A stretch of DNA of 64,000 nt from Paenibacillus xylanilyticus (GTDB taxonomy: Bacteria > Bacillota > Bacilli > Paenibacillales > Paenibacillaceae), in assembly GCF_009664365.1 (NCBI RefSeq), contig NZ_CP044310.1, forward strand, positions 1,499,001 to 1,563,000, written 5' to 3'. Within the stretch, counting starts at the first letter, position 1; each line of letters starts with the position of its first letter. Positions 25,112 through 34,566 of the stretch are shown here, in pieces. The notes below the pieces were generated by a model. The model was not told where the DNA came from. It made no database searches and saw nothing but the letters and a program-made list of their open reading frames with translations. Both the position numbers and the translations under genes were made by a program.

Positions 25112-26467
25112 ATGGCAAAAAAAGTGAAGTTTGATTACAGCACTGCCTTGCAATTTGTAAACCAGCATGAAGTGGACTATTTCGCTGAACCGATTCGTCT
25201 GGCTCACGAGCAGCTCCACAACGGAACGGGAACCGGATCCGATTACCTGGGCTGGATTGACCTGCCAACCGCTTATGACAAGGAAGAATTCTCCCGCATT
25301 CAAAAAGCGGCTGCCAAAATCCAAAGTGATTCCGAAGTGCTGATCGTTATCGGTATCGGTGGTTCATACCTGGGGGCACGCGCAGCGATTGAAATGCTGA
25401 CACACTCTTTCTATAACAACCTGCCAAAAGATAAACGCAAAACGCCTGAAATCTATTTCGCAGGTAACAATATCAGTTCCACCTATGTAACTCACTTGCT
25501 GGATCTGGTTGAAGGCAAAGACTTCTCCGTGAATGTTATCTCCAAATCCGGTACGACAACCGAGCCAGCCATTGCTTTCCGTATCTTCCGCGCTGCACTG
25601 GAGAAAAAATACGGTAAAGAAGAAGCTCGCAAACGTATCTATGCGACAACAGACAAAGAGCGCGGCGCACTGAAAAAACTGGCGAACGAAGAAGGTTACG
25701 AGTCTTTCGTTATTCCGGATGATGTAGGTGGACGTTACTCGGTACTGACAGCAGTAGGCTTGCTGCCGATTGCTACAGCTGGCATTAACATCGAAGAAAT
25801 GATGCAAGGTGCAGCTGACGCATCCAAAGAATACAGCAACCCGAATGTAGCTGAGAATGAAGCATATCAATATGCTGCTGTTCGTAACGCATTGTACCGC
25901 AAAGGTAAAGGAACAGAAATCCTCGTTAACTACGAGCCATCCCTGCACTTTGTATCCGAGTGGTGGAAACAGCTTTACGGAGAGAGTGAAGGTAAAGATT
26001 ACAAAGGAATCTATCCTGCATCTGTTGATTTCTCCACGGACTTGCACTCCATGGGTCAATTCATCCAGGAAGGAAGCCGGAACATTTTCGAAACCGTCAT
26101 TCAGGTAGCTGAAGTATCCGAGCATATTTCGATCGAAGCCGATCCGGATGACCTCGATGGTCTGAACTTCCTGGAAGGCAAAACAATGGACTTCGTCAAC
26201 AAAAAAGCGTTCCAAGGTACGCTGCTTGCACATACAGATGGCCAAGTTCCAAACCTGATTGTGAATATTCCGGATATGTCTCCATATTCTTTCGGATATC
26301 TGGTATACTTCTTTGAAAAAGCATGCGGCATCAGCGGATATCTGCTGGGCGTCAACCCGTTTGACCAACCAGGAGTAGAAGCTTACAAGAAAAATATGTT
26401 CGCATTGCTGGGCAAACCAGGCTTTGAAGAAGAGAAAGCTGCGCTTGAAGCGAGACTTTCCGAATAA
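25112..26467 (+). CDS. pgi: Glucose-6-phosphate isomerase
   Basis: A 451-residue glycolytic enzyme interconverting glucose-6-P and fructose-6-P. Motifs include [18 protein letters not shown] (about 76), [16 protein letters not shown] (about 144), [14 protein letters not shown] (about 205) and the C-terminal [20 protein letters not shown] (about 412). Length fits the Firmicute type. AGGAGG lies before ATG 25112, and a terminator follows at 26563. Biased codons point to high expression. Confidence 0.97.
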   Translation: MAKKVKFDYSTALQFVNQHEVDYFAEPIRLAHEQLHNGTGTGSDYLGWIDLPTAYDKEEFSRIQKAAAKIQSDSEVLIVIGIGGSYLGARAAIEMLTHSFYNNLPKDKRKTPEIYFAGNNISSTYVTHLLDLVEGKDFSVNVISKSGTTTEPAIAFRIFRAALEKKYGKEEARKRIYATTDKERGALKKLANEEGYESFVIPDDVGGRYSVLTAVGLLPIATAGINIEEMMQGAADASKEYSNPNVAENEAYQYAAVRNALYRKGKGTEILVNYEPSLHFVSEWWKQLYGESEGKDYKGIYPASVDFSTDLHSMGQFIQEGSRNIFETVIQVAEVSEHISIEADPDDLDGLNFLEGKTMDFVNKKAFQGTLLAHTDGQVPNLIVNIPDMSPYSFGYLVYFFEKACGISGYLLGVNPFDQPGVEAYKKNMFALLGKPGFEEEKAALEARLSE

Positions 26468-26562
26468 TTCTTGGTTTGACTCATATAGTTAAATAAAGCA
26501 TGTGTAATGACGCCCGGGTTTCATTGTGAGGTTGAATGCAGTGATCCCCGGATGTTTAAACC

Positions 26563-26606
26563 AAGGCAGTTCATCCGCGTCCGCGCGGGGAACTGCTTTC
26601 TTGTAA
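26563..26606 (+). terminator. Intrinsic terminator after pgi
   Basis: AAGGCAGTTC pairs with GAACTGCTTT around a GC-rich loop and is followed by CTTG. The T tract is short, so it is moderately supported. Confidence 0.55.
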
Positions 26607-26635
26607 AATGGATTAAATCGGAAAGTTGGATTGAA

Positions 26636-27268
26636 ATGCTTGAACGTTACCGCACGGTTCGAGGACCGGGCAATCTGGAAATTGTCATCAAGAAGTCGCG
26701 TTTCATCGGTCACATTATGCCAGTTACAACGGAAGAAGAAGCAGTTTCTTTTATTGATGAAATCAAGAAGAAACACTGGAATGCCACTCATAACTGCTCC
26801 GCCTACATGATAGGGGAAAGAGATGAGATCCAGAAGCAATCCGATGACGGGGAACCAAGCGGAACTGCTGGGAAACCCATTCTTGAAGTCATCAAAAATC
26901 AGCAACTGAAAAATGTGGCTATTGTGGTTACACGGTATTTTGGGGGAATCATGCTTGGAGCTGGCGGTTTAATCCGTGCATATACGGATGGCGCTGTAGC
27001 GGCTATTGAAGCTGGAGAGGCCATAACCAAAGTGCTTCATCGTGAAGTGTTTGTGGAACTGGATTATACGTGGCTGGGAAAAGTGGAAAATGAATTAAGA
27101 AGCCGGGAAGTCCGTACGGGTGAAACTGGATTCACCGATAAGGTTACGTTGACTTGTCTTCCGCCGGATAGTGAAACCGAGGCATTCATCGCCTGGATCA
27201 CGGATTTGACGCAAGGGCAATCCCGGATCACGGAGGGACAGCGGCTTTATTTTATTGAAGGGGAATAA
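26636..27268 (+). CDS. YigZ/IMPACT-family protein
   Basis: A 210-residue protein with an N-terminal UPF0029/Impact domain (IVIKKSRFIGHIMPV, WNATHNCSAYMIGE, SDDGEPSGTAGKPIL, VTRYFGGIMLGAGGLIRAY) and a C-terminal DUF1949 domain. The family is linked to translation-related regulation or RNA binding; the bacterial role is not settled. ATG 26636 gives the typical length and N-terminus (RYRTVRGPG); upstream in-frame sequence overlaps the pgi terminator. The TetR gene starts 5 bp after its stop. Confidence 0.85.
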   Translation: MLERYRTVRGPGNLEIVIKKSRFIGHIMPVTTEEEAVSFIDEIKKKHWNATHNCSAYMIGERDEIQKQSDDGEPSGTAGKPILEVIKNQQLKNVAIVVTRYFGGIMLGAGGLIRAYTDGAVAAIEAGEAITKVLHREVFVELDYTWLGKVENELRSREVRTGETGFTDKVTLTCLPPDSETEAFIAWITDLTQGQSRITEGQRLYFIEGE

Positions 27269-27273
27269 AATAT

Positions 27274-27855
27274 ATGGCTAGAAGAGCAGTCGAACAAGAG
27301 TTGTCGAGGGAGCGGATCCTGGAGGCGGCGAGACATCTTTTTATTACCAAAGGATACCGCGCCATTTCGATGCGAAGCATCGGCCAGCATCTGGGCTATA
27401 GTCATGGGTCGCTGTATTATCATTTCAAGGAAAAGGCAGAATTGTTCTATGCCATTGTGGTAGAAGATTTCAATCATCTGGGACATTTGCTGCTGCAAGC
27501 CATGGTCAGGCCAGTCGTGGGCGGTATGAGCAAGGTAGAGCATATCATGTTGGAATTCATTCGTTTTGGTCTGGAGAATCCGTATCAATACGAGATTATG
27601 TTCATGATTCGGGATGAGGAGCTGTTATCCTATTGTCGTACGGAGCAGGGAAGATGCTTCGAATTATTTGCTTCCATTGTCAGGCAGTACATGAACGAGG
27701 AAGGCTGTACGGATGAAGATATCCAATGTGTGCCGCGCACACTGTTTTTGTCCATGCACGGATTTATATCGTATTATATTCAGGATCGTGTAACGTTTGC
27801 TGAGATTGAATCGTCGGCATTGTCTCATGTCAAAGTACTATGCCGCAATCTATAA
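27274..27855 (+). CDS. TetR/AcrR-family transcriptional regulator
   Basis: A 193-residue repressor-type protein. The N-terminal helix-turn-helix spans about residues 14-58 (ISMRSIGQHLGYSHGSLYYH), followed by a helical ligand domain that is not family-specific. It is coupled to the yigZ-like gene (5-bp gap). No obvious operator or efflux target lies next to it, so its regulon is unknown. Confidence 0.87.
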   Translation: MARRAVEQELSRERILEAARHLFITKGYRAISMRSIGQHLGYSHGSLYYHFKEKAELFYAIVVEDFNHLGHLLLQAMVRPVVGGMSKVEHIMLEFIRFGLENPYQYEIMFMIRDEELLSYCRTEQGRCFELFASIVRQYMNEEGCTDEDIQCVPRTLFLSMHGFISYYIQDRVTFAEIESSALSHVKVLCRNL

Positions 27856-27977
27856 CACCAGCCTGGCGTCCTATAAAAGGCGCTTTTGTCGCACTCCTAT
27901 ACTTCAGGGCGGTGAATTGTCATAACATTAATTCTTTATAACGTTGTCTCGCGAAAGTTTATTGGCGCGAAAGACCA

Positions 27978-28024
27978 AGACAGGCGGATCGTAGCCCTAA
28001 ATCAGGGTTGTCCGCCTGTTTGCG
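27978..28024. terminator. Terminator between TetR gene and yjbQ
   Basis: ACAGGCGGATC and the facing TTGTCCGCCTGT form a stem of about 9 bp around a loop holding CCCTAAATCAGGG. It is T-rich on the plus side (TTTGCGTTT). It serves converging genes. Confidence 0.65.
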
Positions 28025-28034
28025 TTTGGCTGAA

Positions 28035-28436
28035 TTAGCCTTCCATGATCTTGATAAAATATTCCCGCTCACGAGGGCCATCGAATTCGCTGAAATAAAT
28101 CCCCTGCCATCTGCCGAGTAATAATCGGCCTTCATGAATAATCACCGTTTGAGATGGACCGGTTGTGATTGATTTCAGGTGGGAAGCGGTATTCCCCTCA
28201 GCATGTCGATATTGGGGATGTTCCCAAGGATACACTTCGTCTAGACGAAGCAGCACATCATGTTTAACATCCGGGTCGGCATTTTCATTAATGGCGATAC
28301 CTGCTGTCGTATGGGGACAATAGACAAGGACAGTTCCGTTTTGTACACCGCTATTGCGGACAACCTGCTCTACTTCTCTTGTGATATCCTTGATTTCATC
28401 CCGTCTGGAGGTTGATATTTTTTTCGTATATAACAT
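28035..28436 (-). CDS. yjbQ: YjbQ/UPF0047 family protein
   Basis: A 133-residue protein with the family signature YCPHTTAGIAINENADPDV (about 45-63) and a second conserved tract WQGIYFSEFDGPREREY (about 112). The metal-binding His residues are conserved. Some relatives show thiamine-phosphate synthase activity; the physiological role is uncertain. AGGAGTG lies upstream of the ATG at 28436. It is monocistronic. Confidence 0.85.
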   Translation of the reverse strand: MLYTKKISTSRRDEIKDITREVEQVVRNSGVQNGTVLVYCPHTTAGIAINENADPDVKHDVLLRLDEVYPWEHPQYRHAEGNTASHLKSITTGPSQTVIIHEGRLLLGRWQGIYFSEFDGPREREYFIKIMEG

Positions 28437-28650
28437 CTAACAGCACTCCTTATCCTCGTAAATTCTCTTCTAAATTGTACCTTAACCACTCCAATTCAAA
28501 CAAACCACAATTCACGGGTAAAATGGTTAACCAATCATCTGCTAAACGCCCAAATGATATACAATAAAAACATTGACGGTTAGCACTGCAAACTGGTAAA
28601 GTATCAGATAAGCAAAAAAACCAAGTAGACTAATGGGAATAATGTTAAAG

Positions 28651-28659
28651 TGATATAAT
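28651..28659 (+). promoter_or_regulatory. Extended -10 promoter of sulfate transporter operon
   Basis: TG-a-TATAAT is a perfect extended -10 element, about 80 bp before the cysT start. No good -35 hexamer is present, suggesting an activator or a repressible weak promoter. No S-box or T-box is recognised in the 303-bp gap 28437-28739. Confidence 0.5.
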
Positions 28660-28739
28660 CCAACTTAGAAAAATGAATGTACCAAAGCAGGGAGACTGCC
28701 GACCGGATATGGAGCCGGAGGCTGGGAGGGAATGCAGCA

Positions 28740-29555
28740 ATGAATACCGTTCTTCGTCACAAGGGATGGACTTGGGGATTCCGCAGTACTGTATTGCTAT
28801 ATTTTATTGTACTCATCGTGCTTCCAATTATCGGTGTGTACGTCAATTCCTTCTCTGAAGGATGGAGCAATTTTGCCGAGAGCATCATGGATCCAATCGC
28901 GTGGAAAGCTGTATTGCTGACCGTTCGACTGGCTGTTATCGCCACACTGATTAACGTGGTAATTGGCACCATGATTGCCTGGGTGCTCACGCGTTATCGT
29001 TTCTTTGGGAGATCGTTTCTCAACAGTCTCGTAGATCTGCCCTTTGCACTTCCTACTGCAGTTGGCGGATTAATGATTATGCTGCTGCTTGGACCGGTCA
29101 GTGCTGTAGGCAAGCTGGCTGAAACCATAGGAATTGAAATTGTGTTTCATCAGCCTGCGATCGTCATTGCGATGACCTTTGTTACGTTTCCATTCGTGAT
29201 TCGTGCGGTGCAGCCGCTGCTGGAGGAGATCGACCCTTCGGAGGAAGAGGCTTCCTATACCATGGGTGCATCGAAGGCGCGTACGTTCAGGCAGGTCATT
29301 CTGCCTTCTATGGCTCCAGGCATGATTAGCGGTGGTATGCTTGCTTTCTCCAGAGCACTTGCAGAGTTTGGAGCAGTTGTGCTGGTGGCGGGCAACATCC
29401 CGGGCAGAACGCTGACGGCTTCCGTATTTATCTACGGCGAGATTGAAAGTGACAATCCTACGGGTGCAGCTGCTGTATCCGTGCTGCTCCTCACGCTTTC
29501 TTTCCTGATCCTCTGGCTGATTAATCTGGTGCAGATGCGGGGGAGAAGACGATGA
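28740..29555 (+). CDS. cysT: Sulfate/thiosulfate ABC transporter permease CysT
   Basis: A 271-residue inner-membrane permease with six helices and the ABC EAA loop EEEASYTMGASKARTFRQVILP (split here as EEEASYTMGAS, then RQVILP; about 180-200). The sequence FALPTAVGGLMI is characteristic of the sulfate permease subfamily. The start at 28740 is chosen because GGGAGGG (28724-28730) lies 9 nt upstream; an earlier in-frame ATG at 28677 has no ribosome site. It overlaps cysW by 4 bp. Confidence 0.92.
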   Translation: MNTVLRHKGWTWGFRSTVLLYFIVLIVLPIIGVYVNSFSEGWSNFAESIMDPIAWKAVLLTVRLAVIATLINVVIGTMIAWVLTRYRFFGRSFLNSLVDLPFALPTAVGGLMIMLLLGPVSAVGKLAETIGIEIVFHQPAIVIAMTFVTFPFVIRAVQPLLEEIDPSEEEASYTMGASKARTFRQVILPSMAPGMISGGMLAFSRALAEFGAVVLVAGNIPGRTLTASVFIYGEIESDNPTGAAAVSVLLLTLSFLILWLINLVQMRGRRR

Positions 29556-30349
29556 GACGGCTATTAATTGGACTTACGTTTGCAGTATTTATTGTGCTTC
29601 TGATTATTCCTTTGGGACGCATATTGATCGGAGCATTTGAAGATGGTGCAGGAGGCTTTCTGGATGGGCTGATGCGCCCTGAGGCGCTGCATGCCTTGAT
29701 GATGACCGGACTTGTGGTGCTGGTAGTCACGCTGTTAAATACATTGTTTGGCATTATGATGGCCATTTACCTGGTTCGTGCCGGATGGCTTAGTGATCGC
29801 ATCAAAGGATTGTTAAACAGCATTGTCGACCTGCCTTATGCGGTGTCCCCCGTCATTGGCGGGTTAATGATTGTATTGCTGCTCGGGCCGAACAGCATTA
29901 TGGGTGGCTTTTTTGAAGGAATCGGCTTCAATGTAGTGTACGCCTTCCCTGGAATGGTCATTGCAACGCTGTTTGTCACATTCCCGCTGATGGTCAGGGA
30001 GGTTATGCCGGTCCTGCAGGAGCTCGGTTCGCAGCAGGAAGAGGCAGCTTCAACGCTTGGCGCGTATGGGTGGAGAACGTTCTGGAGTGTCACCTGGCCT
30101 TCCATCCGCTGGGCTGTCGTATACGGGCTTGTACTTACCGTTGCACGATCGCTTGGAGAATTCGGCGCAGTGCTGGTGGTATCGGGCAATATTATGAACA
30201 AAACACAGACGGCAACAACGCTTGTTTATCAGGATGTTGAGAATTTTAATGTCTCTGCTGCAAATGGTGTGGCATTGGTACTGGTTACCTTTTCCGTTGG
30301 GCTGCTGCTCATGATGGAATGGGCCAAGAAGCGAAAGGAAGTGCATTGA
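29552..30349 (+). CDS. cysW: Sulfate/thiosulfate ABC transporter permease CysW
   Basis: A 265-residue second permease subunit with six membrane helices, a YAVSPVIGGLMIVLLLG segment (about 94-110) and the EAA loop QEEAASTLGAYGWRTF (about 165). It starts within an ATGA overlap with cysT, so the two are translationally coupled, as expected for subunits of one heterodimer. Confidence 0.93.
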   Translation: MRRLLIGLTFAVFIVLLIIPLGRILIGAFEDGAGGFLDGLMRPEALHALMMTGLVVLVVTLLNTLFGIMMAIYLVRAGWLSDRIKGLLNSIVDLPYAVSPVIGGLMIVLLLGPNSIMGGFFEGIGFNVVYAFPGMVIATLFVTFPLMVREVMPVLQELGSQQEEAASTLGAYGWRTFWSVTWPSIRWAVVYGLVLTVARSLGEFGAVLVVSGNIMNKTQTATTLVYQDVENFNVSAANGVALVLVTFSVGLLLMMEWAKKRKEVH

Positions 30350-30350
30350 T

Positions 30351-31415
30351 ATGCATGTGGAAGTTCGTGATCTGAACAAACATTTCGGTCAATTTCATGC
30401 GGTAAAAGATGTCTCGTTCGATATTGCCAAAGGCCATCTGATCGGTCTGCTAGGGCCCAGTGGAGGAGGCAAAACGTCTATTTTGCGCATGCTCGCCGGT
30501 CTGGAAAACCCGGACTCAGGAGAGATTCGCTTTCACGGCAAGGTTGTGAATCATCTGCCTCCGCAGGAGCGGGGAATCGGGTTTGTTTTTCAGAACTATG
30601 CCTTGTTCAAACACATGACAGTTTTTGATAATATCGCTTTTGGACTTAAGGTCAAAAAGACACCCAAAGCCCAGATTCGCGATCGGGTCATGGAACTTGT
30701 TGAGCTGACCGGGCTAAAAGGTTTTGAACAGCGCTATCCGCATCAACTGTCCGGTGGACAGCGTCAGCGTGTCGCATTTGCCAGAGCTTTGGCTCCTGAG
30801 CCGCAGCTGCTGCTGCTGGATGAGCCTTTTGCCGCCATCGATGCCAAGATTCGCCAAGAGCTGCGTTCATGGTTGAGAGAGCTGATTGAGCGTGTCGGCA
30901 TTACCTCGATATTTGTAACACATGACCAGGATGAAGCGATCGAAGTTGCAGATGAGATCATGATTATCAGCCAAGGTCGTTTAGAGCAAAAAGGAACACC
31001 GTGGGATATCTACAAAAATCCGCAGACTCCATTTGTGGCAACCTTTATTGGTGAATCCACCGTTGTAGAGGATGCCTCGCAGCTTAAAGGATTTGAACAT
31101 GCAGTACAAGGAGATCACACGCGTGCCTTAATCAGGCCTGAGTACATCGAGATTGGTCTGAAAAACGAATTCTCCATGCTGTCAGCTACCGAAAAGGGTA
31201 CAGTGAAGCATCTTCACTTCCGTGGTAGTGAGTGGATGGTGGAAGTCGAGGTACAGGGCCACAAACTGATCACATATCGTTCACTTGAGAAAACGACACT
31301 GGAGATTGGTCAACAGATTCGGGTGCTTGTACACCGCGCTTATCTGTTTAATGACACGGATAGCTGGGTTGTCGAGAATCGCCTGAAGGAAGATCCAATG
31401 CCGGTCATGATCTAA
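30351..31415 (+). CDS. cysA: Sulfate/thiosulfate ABC transporter ATP-binding protein CysA
   Basis: A 354-residue ATPase. Walker A is GPSGGGKTSILRML (about residues 35-48), the signature LSGGQRQRVAFARAL lies at about 131 and Walker B is LLLLDEPFAAID (about 152). A C-terminal TOBE-like regulatory domain (about 240-340) carries RPEYIEIG. It follows cysW by one base and energises sulfate import. Confidence 0.95.
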   Translation: MHVEVRDLNKHFGQFHAVKDVSFDIAKGHLIGLLGPSGGGKTSILRMLAGLENPDSGEIRFHGKVVNHLPPQERGIGFVFQNYALFKHMTVFDNIAFGLKVKKTPKAQIRDRVMELVELTGLKGFEQRYPHQLSGGQRQRVAFARALAPEPQLLLLDEPFAAIDAKIRQELRSWLRELIERVGITSIFVTHDQDEAIEVADEIMIISQGRLEQKGTPWDIYKNPQTPFVATFIGESTVVEDASQLKGFEHAVQGDHTRALIRPEYIEIGLKNEFSMLSATEKGTVKHLHFRGSEWMVEVEVQGHKLITYRSLEKTTLEIGQQIRVLVHRAYLFNDTDSWVVENRLKEDPMPVMI

Positions 31416-31441
31416 AATGCACTCGAAAGAGAGGCTGCCCC

Positions 31442-32503
31442 ATGCAGACGATGAAGAAGAAAAGAACCCCCTTATACGCCGCCCTTATGCTTCTGCTCGT
31501 CTGCATGACCGTAGGCTGCAGCAATCAGGAAGCGGAAGGCGAACAGAACGGACCCTCTGCGGCTGAACAATCCAATACACTTGTCATTGGTGCATACAGT
31601 GTAGCCAAGGATGCTGTCGGAGAGCTGCTGCCCAAGTTCAAGGAGGAATGGAAAGCAAAAACCGGACAGACGGTCAATTTCCAGGAGTCCTATGAAGCTT
31701 CAGGTACCCAAGCAAGAGCCATTGTTGGCGGATTCGAGGCTGATGTGGCATTGCTCGCCATGGAAAGTGACATCGATAAACTGGTCAAAGCCGACCTCGT
31801 GACCTCCGATTGGAAACAAACGCCGAATGATGGCATGATTACACGTTCCATTGTTGTTCTTGGAACAAGGGATGGCAACCCGCTTGGAATTCGTGATTTT
31901 GAGGATTTGACCAAGCCGGGCGTCAAGGTGCTGTACCCCAATCCCAAAACGTCAGGCGGAGCCCAGTGGGATATCAATGCAATCTACGGAGCTGGGCTGA
32001 AGATGTCGGAAGAAAAGGGCCAGAAGGACCCTGCCGCTGCCAAAGCATTTCTGGAGAAGGTACATGAAAATGTCGAATCGCTGGATAAAAGCGGCCGATC
32101 TTCCATGGCAGCCTTTGAATATGGCGTCGGCGATGTCATCGTGACGTATGAGAATGAATTGCTTGCCCGTATTGCCCAGGGTGTTAAGTACGATATCGTT
32201 GTACCGAAGAATACAATCCTGATTGAAAATCCGGCCGTTGTGGTAGATAAATATGCGGATAAACATGGGAATAGGGAGTTGGCAGAGGCGTTTGTGGACT
32301 ACCTGCGAACTCCGGAGGCTCAGCGCATATTTGCCAAGCATGGTTTTCGTTCGGTAGATCCGAAAGTATTTGCCGAGACGGAATCCTCGTTTCCAACACC
32401 TGAAGGACTGTTTGATATCAACTACCTTGGTGGCTGGGACGAAGTGCGCAGTACGCTATATTCCAAACGCGGAGTCTGGTATCAGGTGCTAGCGGGACTA
32501 TAA
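31442..32503 (+). CDS. sbp: Sulfate-binding lipoprotein of the ABC transporter
   Basis: A 353-residue solute-binding lipoprotein. The signal peptide ends at the lipobox TVGC (Cys about 26). The mature part has sulfate-binding-family phrases ESYEASGTQARAIVGGFEAD (about 80-99), PNPKTSGGAQWDINAIYG (about 161-178) and ENPAVVVDKYADKHGN. It is the last gene of the operon, after the ATPase, and ends at a strong terminator. AGAGAGG precedes ATG 31442. Confidence 0.94.
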   Translation: MQTMKKKRTPLYAALMLLLVCMTVGCSNQEAEGEQNGPSAAEQSNTLVIGAYSVAKDAVGELLPKFKEEWKAKTGQTVNFQESYEASGTQARAIVGGFEADVALLAMESDIDKLVKADLVTSDWKQTPNDGMITRSIVVLGTRDGNPLGIRDFEDLTKPGVKVLYPNPKTSGGAQWDINAIYGAGLKMSEEKGQKDPAAAKAFLEKVHENVESLDKSGRSSMAAFEYGVGDVIVTYENELLARIAQGVKYDIVVPKNTILIENPAVVVDKYADKHGNRELAEAFVDYLRTPEAQRIFAKHGFRSVDPKVFAETESSFPTPEGLFDINYLGGWDEVRSTLYSKRGVWYQVLAGL

Positions 32504-32520
32504 AAGAATTACAAACAAAG

Positions 32521-32559
32521 ACCTTCGATTTGCTGGAGTCAGCGAATTGGAGGTTTTTT
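32521..32559 (+). terminator. Intrinsic terminator of the sulfate operon
   Basis: ACCTTCGATTTGCTG (32521-32535) pairs with CAGCGAATTGGAGGT (32540-32554) around GAGT and is followed by TTTTTG. Confidence 0.85.
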
Positions 32560-32619
32560 GCATTGTTGGACAATAAAGCGATTTAAATAAAATCCGATAG
32601 GTTAAGTTGGAAAAAGTCA

Positions 32620-32647
32620 TTGCTTTTTGTCGAATCCTTGATATACT
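32620..32647 (+). promoter_or_regulatory. Probable promoter of the peptide transporter operon
   Basis: TTGCTT (32620-32625), a 16-nt spacer and TATACT (32642-32647), 41 bp before the start codon. Confidence 0.55.
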
Positions 32648-32687
32648 AGCTAACAGAAGATAAATTACAGCGAGGGGAAATATCATA

Positions 32688-34295
32688 ATGAAATCTAAAA
32701 AAATGTGGCTGTCATTGATGCTGGTTCTGGTTGTTGCAATCATGAGTGCATGCGGCAGCAGTGGTGATGGAGCAAATACTTCTTCTAATAACGAGGGAAG
32801 TACTGCTTCTACGGATAATGGACAGCCGAAAGATGGCGGAAGCATTATTATTGCAGTACAGGATGATCCCAAAGTGATGAATCCGATCTACGCGGGAGAC
32901 CGTGTCACGTTGACGATTGATCAGTCCTTATATGCTCCACTATTTAACGTGAATGATGGCAAAAAAACATATGTGCTCGCCGAAAGCGACAGCTTCTCGG
33001 AAGATCACCTGACGTATACATTGAAGCTTAAGGATGGACTGAAATGGCATGACGGACAACCGCTGACGGCGGATGATATCGTGTTTACCATGGACAGCAT
33101 TCTCGATGAGAAACAGCATAGCTCTTCCCGCAGCCAATATGTTTTCAATGGCAAACCGGTGAAAGTTACGAAAGTGGACGATCTCACCGTGGAATTCCAA
33201 CTGCCGGAAGTATCAGCAGCTTTTGAAGGCGCGTTGGTTTCCTTCTCCCCAATCCCGAAACACATTTTTGAAGGCGAAGCGGATATTGAGAAAAGCGACA
33301 AAAACAACAACCCAATCGGTTCCGGTCCGTTCAAATTCAAGGAATACCGCCCAGGTGAATATGTGACACTGGAACGTTTTGACGATTACTTTGCAGGCAA
33401 AGCTCACTTGGATAGCGTGACGTACCGTGTAGCCAAAGACCCGAATGCAGCGAACCTGGCTCTGCAAAATGGCGAGATTCAAATGCGTATGGTCGATACA
33501 CAGGATTACAACAAATTGAATGATACAGGCAAATTCAACATGCTGACTTATCCGGAAGGCCGCCTGCAGTACATGGTGTTTAACCTGAACGTACCTTCCA
33601 TGCAAAAGAAAGAAGTGCGTCAAGCGATTGCCTATGCTTTGGATAAAAATGAATTGATCACAGCTTCGTATTCCTCGGCTGATTTTGCTGAACCGGCTGC
33701 GTCCATTCTGACACCCGACACGCTGTATCAAACCGACGATGTGGAGAAGTATGACTACAACCTCGAGAAAGCCAAGCAGCTGCTGGCCGATGCAGGCGTA
33801 AGCAATCTGAAATTGCGCCTGGCTTACACAAACACAAATAAACCACAAACAAGCCAAGCCTTGTACATTCAGCAAAAGCTGAAAGATGTGGGTATTGAAG
33901 TGGAATTGCTGCCGATGGACGGAACAGCTTATGGTAACCGTACGTTGGATATGAACAATACAGACTTTGAACTGTCCTTTGGCGGATACATCATGGGTTA
34001 TGAGCCGGATGCTTACAAATCCCTCTTCCTGAGCGATGCAGCATATAACTACTCCCACTACAAAAACGCTGATTTCGACAAGCTGTGGAGTGATGCAGCG
34101 GTTGAGATTGATGAAGCAAAACGTGGAGAGCTGTACAAACAAATTCAACAAACCGTAGCAAACGAAATGACCGTATATCCAATTGCATACACAAAAGCAG
34201 TGGTAGCAGTGGACAACACGTACGGCGGTGTTGAGGATGCCAATCCGAAACCGGTAGTTATGCTGGAAGACCTGTCTAAAATCTATAAAAAATAA
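32688..34295 (+). CDS. Peptide/oligopeptide ABC transporter substrate-binding lipoprotein (OppA/DppE-like)
   Basis: A 535-residue SBP_bac_5 family lipoprotein. The signal peptide ends MSAC (Cys22) and is followed by a Gly/Ser/Asn spacer. Family motifs include LTYTLKLKDGLKWHDGQPLT (about 106-125), the GSGPFKFKEYRPGEY tract (about 207) and the C-terminal ELYKQIQQTVANEMTVYPIAY (quoted in part: VANEMTVYPIAY). It captures peptides for the permease genes downstream. AGCGAGGGG serves the ATG. A 271-bp gap with a repeat and a hairpin separates it from the permeases. Confidence 0.92.
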   Translation: MKSKKMWLSLMLVLVVAIMSACGSSGDGANTSSNNEGSTASTDNGQPKDGGSIIIAVQDDPKVMNPIYAGDRVTLTIDQSLYAPLFNVNDGKKTYVLAESDSFSEDHLTYTLKLKDGLKWHDGQPLTADDIVFTMDSILDEKQHSSSRSQYVFNGKPVKVTKVDDLTVEFQLPEVSAAFEGALVSFSPIPKHIFEGEADIEKSDKNNNPIGSGPFKFKEYRPGEYVTLERFDDYFAGKAHLDSVTYRVAKDPNAANLALQNGEIQMRMVDTQDYNKLNDTGKFNMLTYPEGRLQYMVFNLNVPSMQKKEVRQAIAYALDKNELITASYSSADFAEPAASILTPDTLYQTDDVEKYDYNLEKAKQLLADAGVSNLKLRLAYTNTNKPQTSQALYIQQKLKDVGIEVELLPMDGTAYGNRTLDMNNTDFELSFGGYIMGYEPDAYKSLFLSDAAYNYSHYKNADFDKLWSDAAVEIDEAKRGELYKQIQQTVANEMTVYPIAYTKAVVAVDNTYGGVEDANPKPVVMLEDLSKIYKK

Positions 34296-34340
34296 TTATA
34301 TCGAATGAAAACATGGTTTGAACCTTTGAGATTCACCAAG

Positions 34341-34449
34341 AACGTAGAGAGCAGAAATAACCTGAAGAAGCAAAGCGTTCGCCTTTATTCCCGGATTTCC
34401 CCTTTTTATAAAGGAATCAAAGAAATCTGGGGATAACAGCGATCGGAAG
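34341..34449 (-). repeat. Dispersed structured repeat, copy A
   Basis: Read on the minus strand, it begins CTTCCGATCGCTGTTATCCC and shares about 100 bp with the copies at 47381-47498 and 52822-52940. The core stem pairs TTATCCCCAGATTT with AAATCCGGGAATAA, enclosing AAAGGAATC-type inner pairing. It lies between the substrate-binding gene and the permease gene. Confidence 0.8.
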
Positions 34450-34525
34450 GTTGTTCTGTCATCGGAGTGGCTGTTGTGAATCCTTGGTTCCATCCACATG
34501 CGTTCATTCTATATAACAAGCCAAT

Positions 34526-34549
34526 AACGCCGGCCGCGAGGCCGGCGTT
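34526..34549 (+). other. Perfect 10-bp hairpin with GCGA tetraloop before oppB-like gene
   Basis: AACGCCGGCC (34526-34535), loop GCGA, then GGCCGGCGTT (34540-34549). No T-run follows; CGGAGGT of the next gene begins 5 nt later. It may protect the upstream mRNA end or tune translation of the permease genes. Confidence 0.8.
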
Positions 34550-34566
34550 GATTCGGAGGTGCCCGT

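Noticed and set aside
25364..26368. Long open frame antisense to pgi
   Set aside because: Same cause as for tkt; pgi in the sense frame is full length with all motifs.
28437..28739. Possible S-box or T-box leader before the sulfate operon
   Set aside because: No conserved core of either class was seen; only an extended -10 promoter could be supported.
33213..34151. Long open frame antisense to the peptide-binding protein gene
   Set aside because: A shadow of a highly biased coding gene. The translated sequence has no family features, and the sense frame is a complete known protein.
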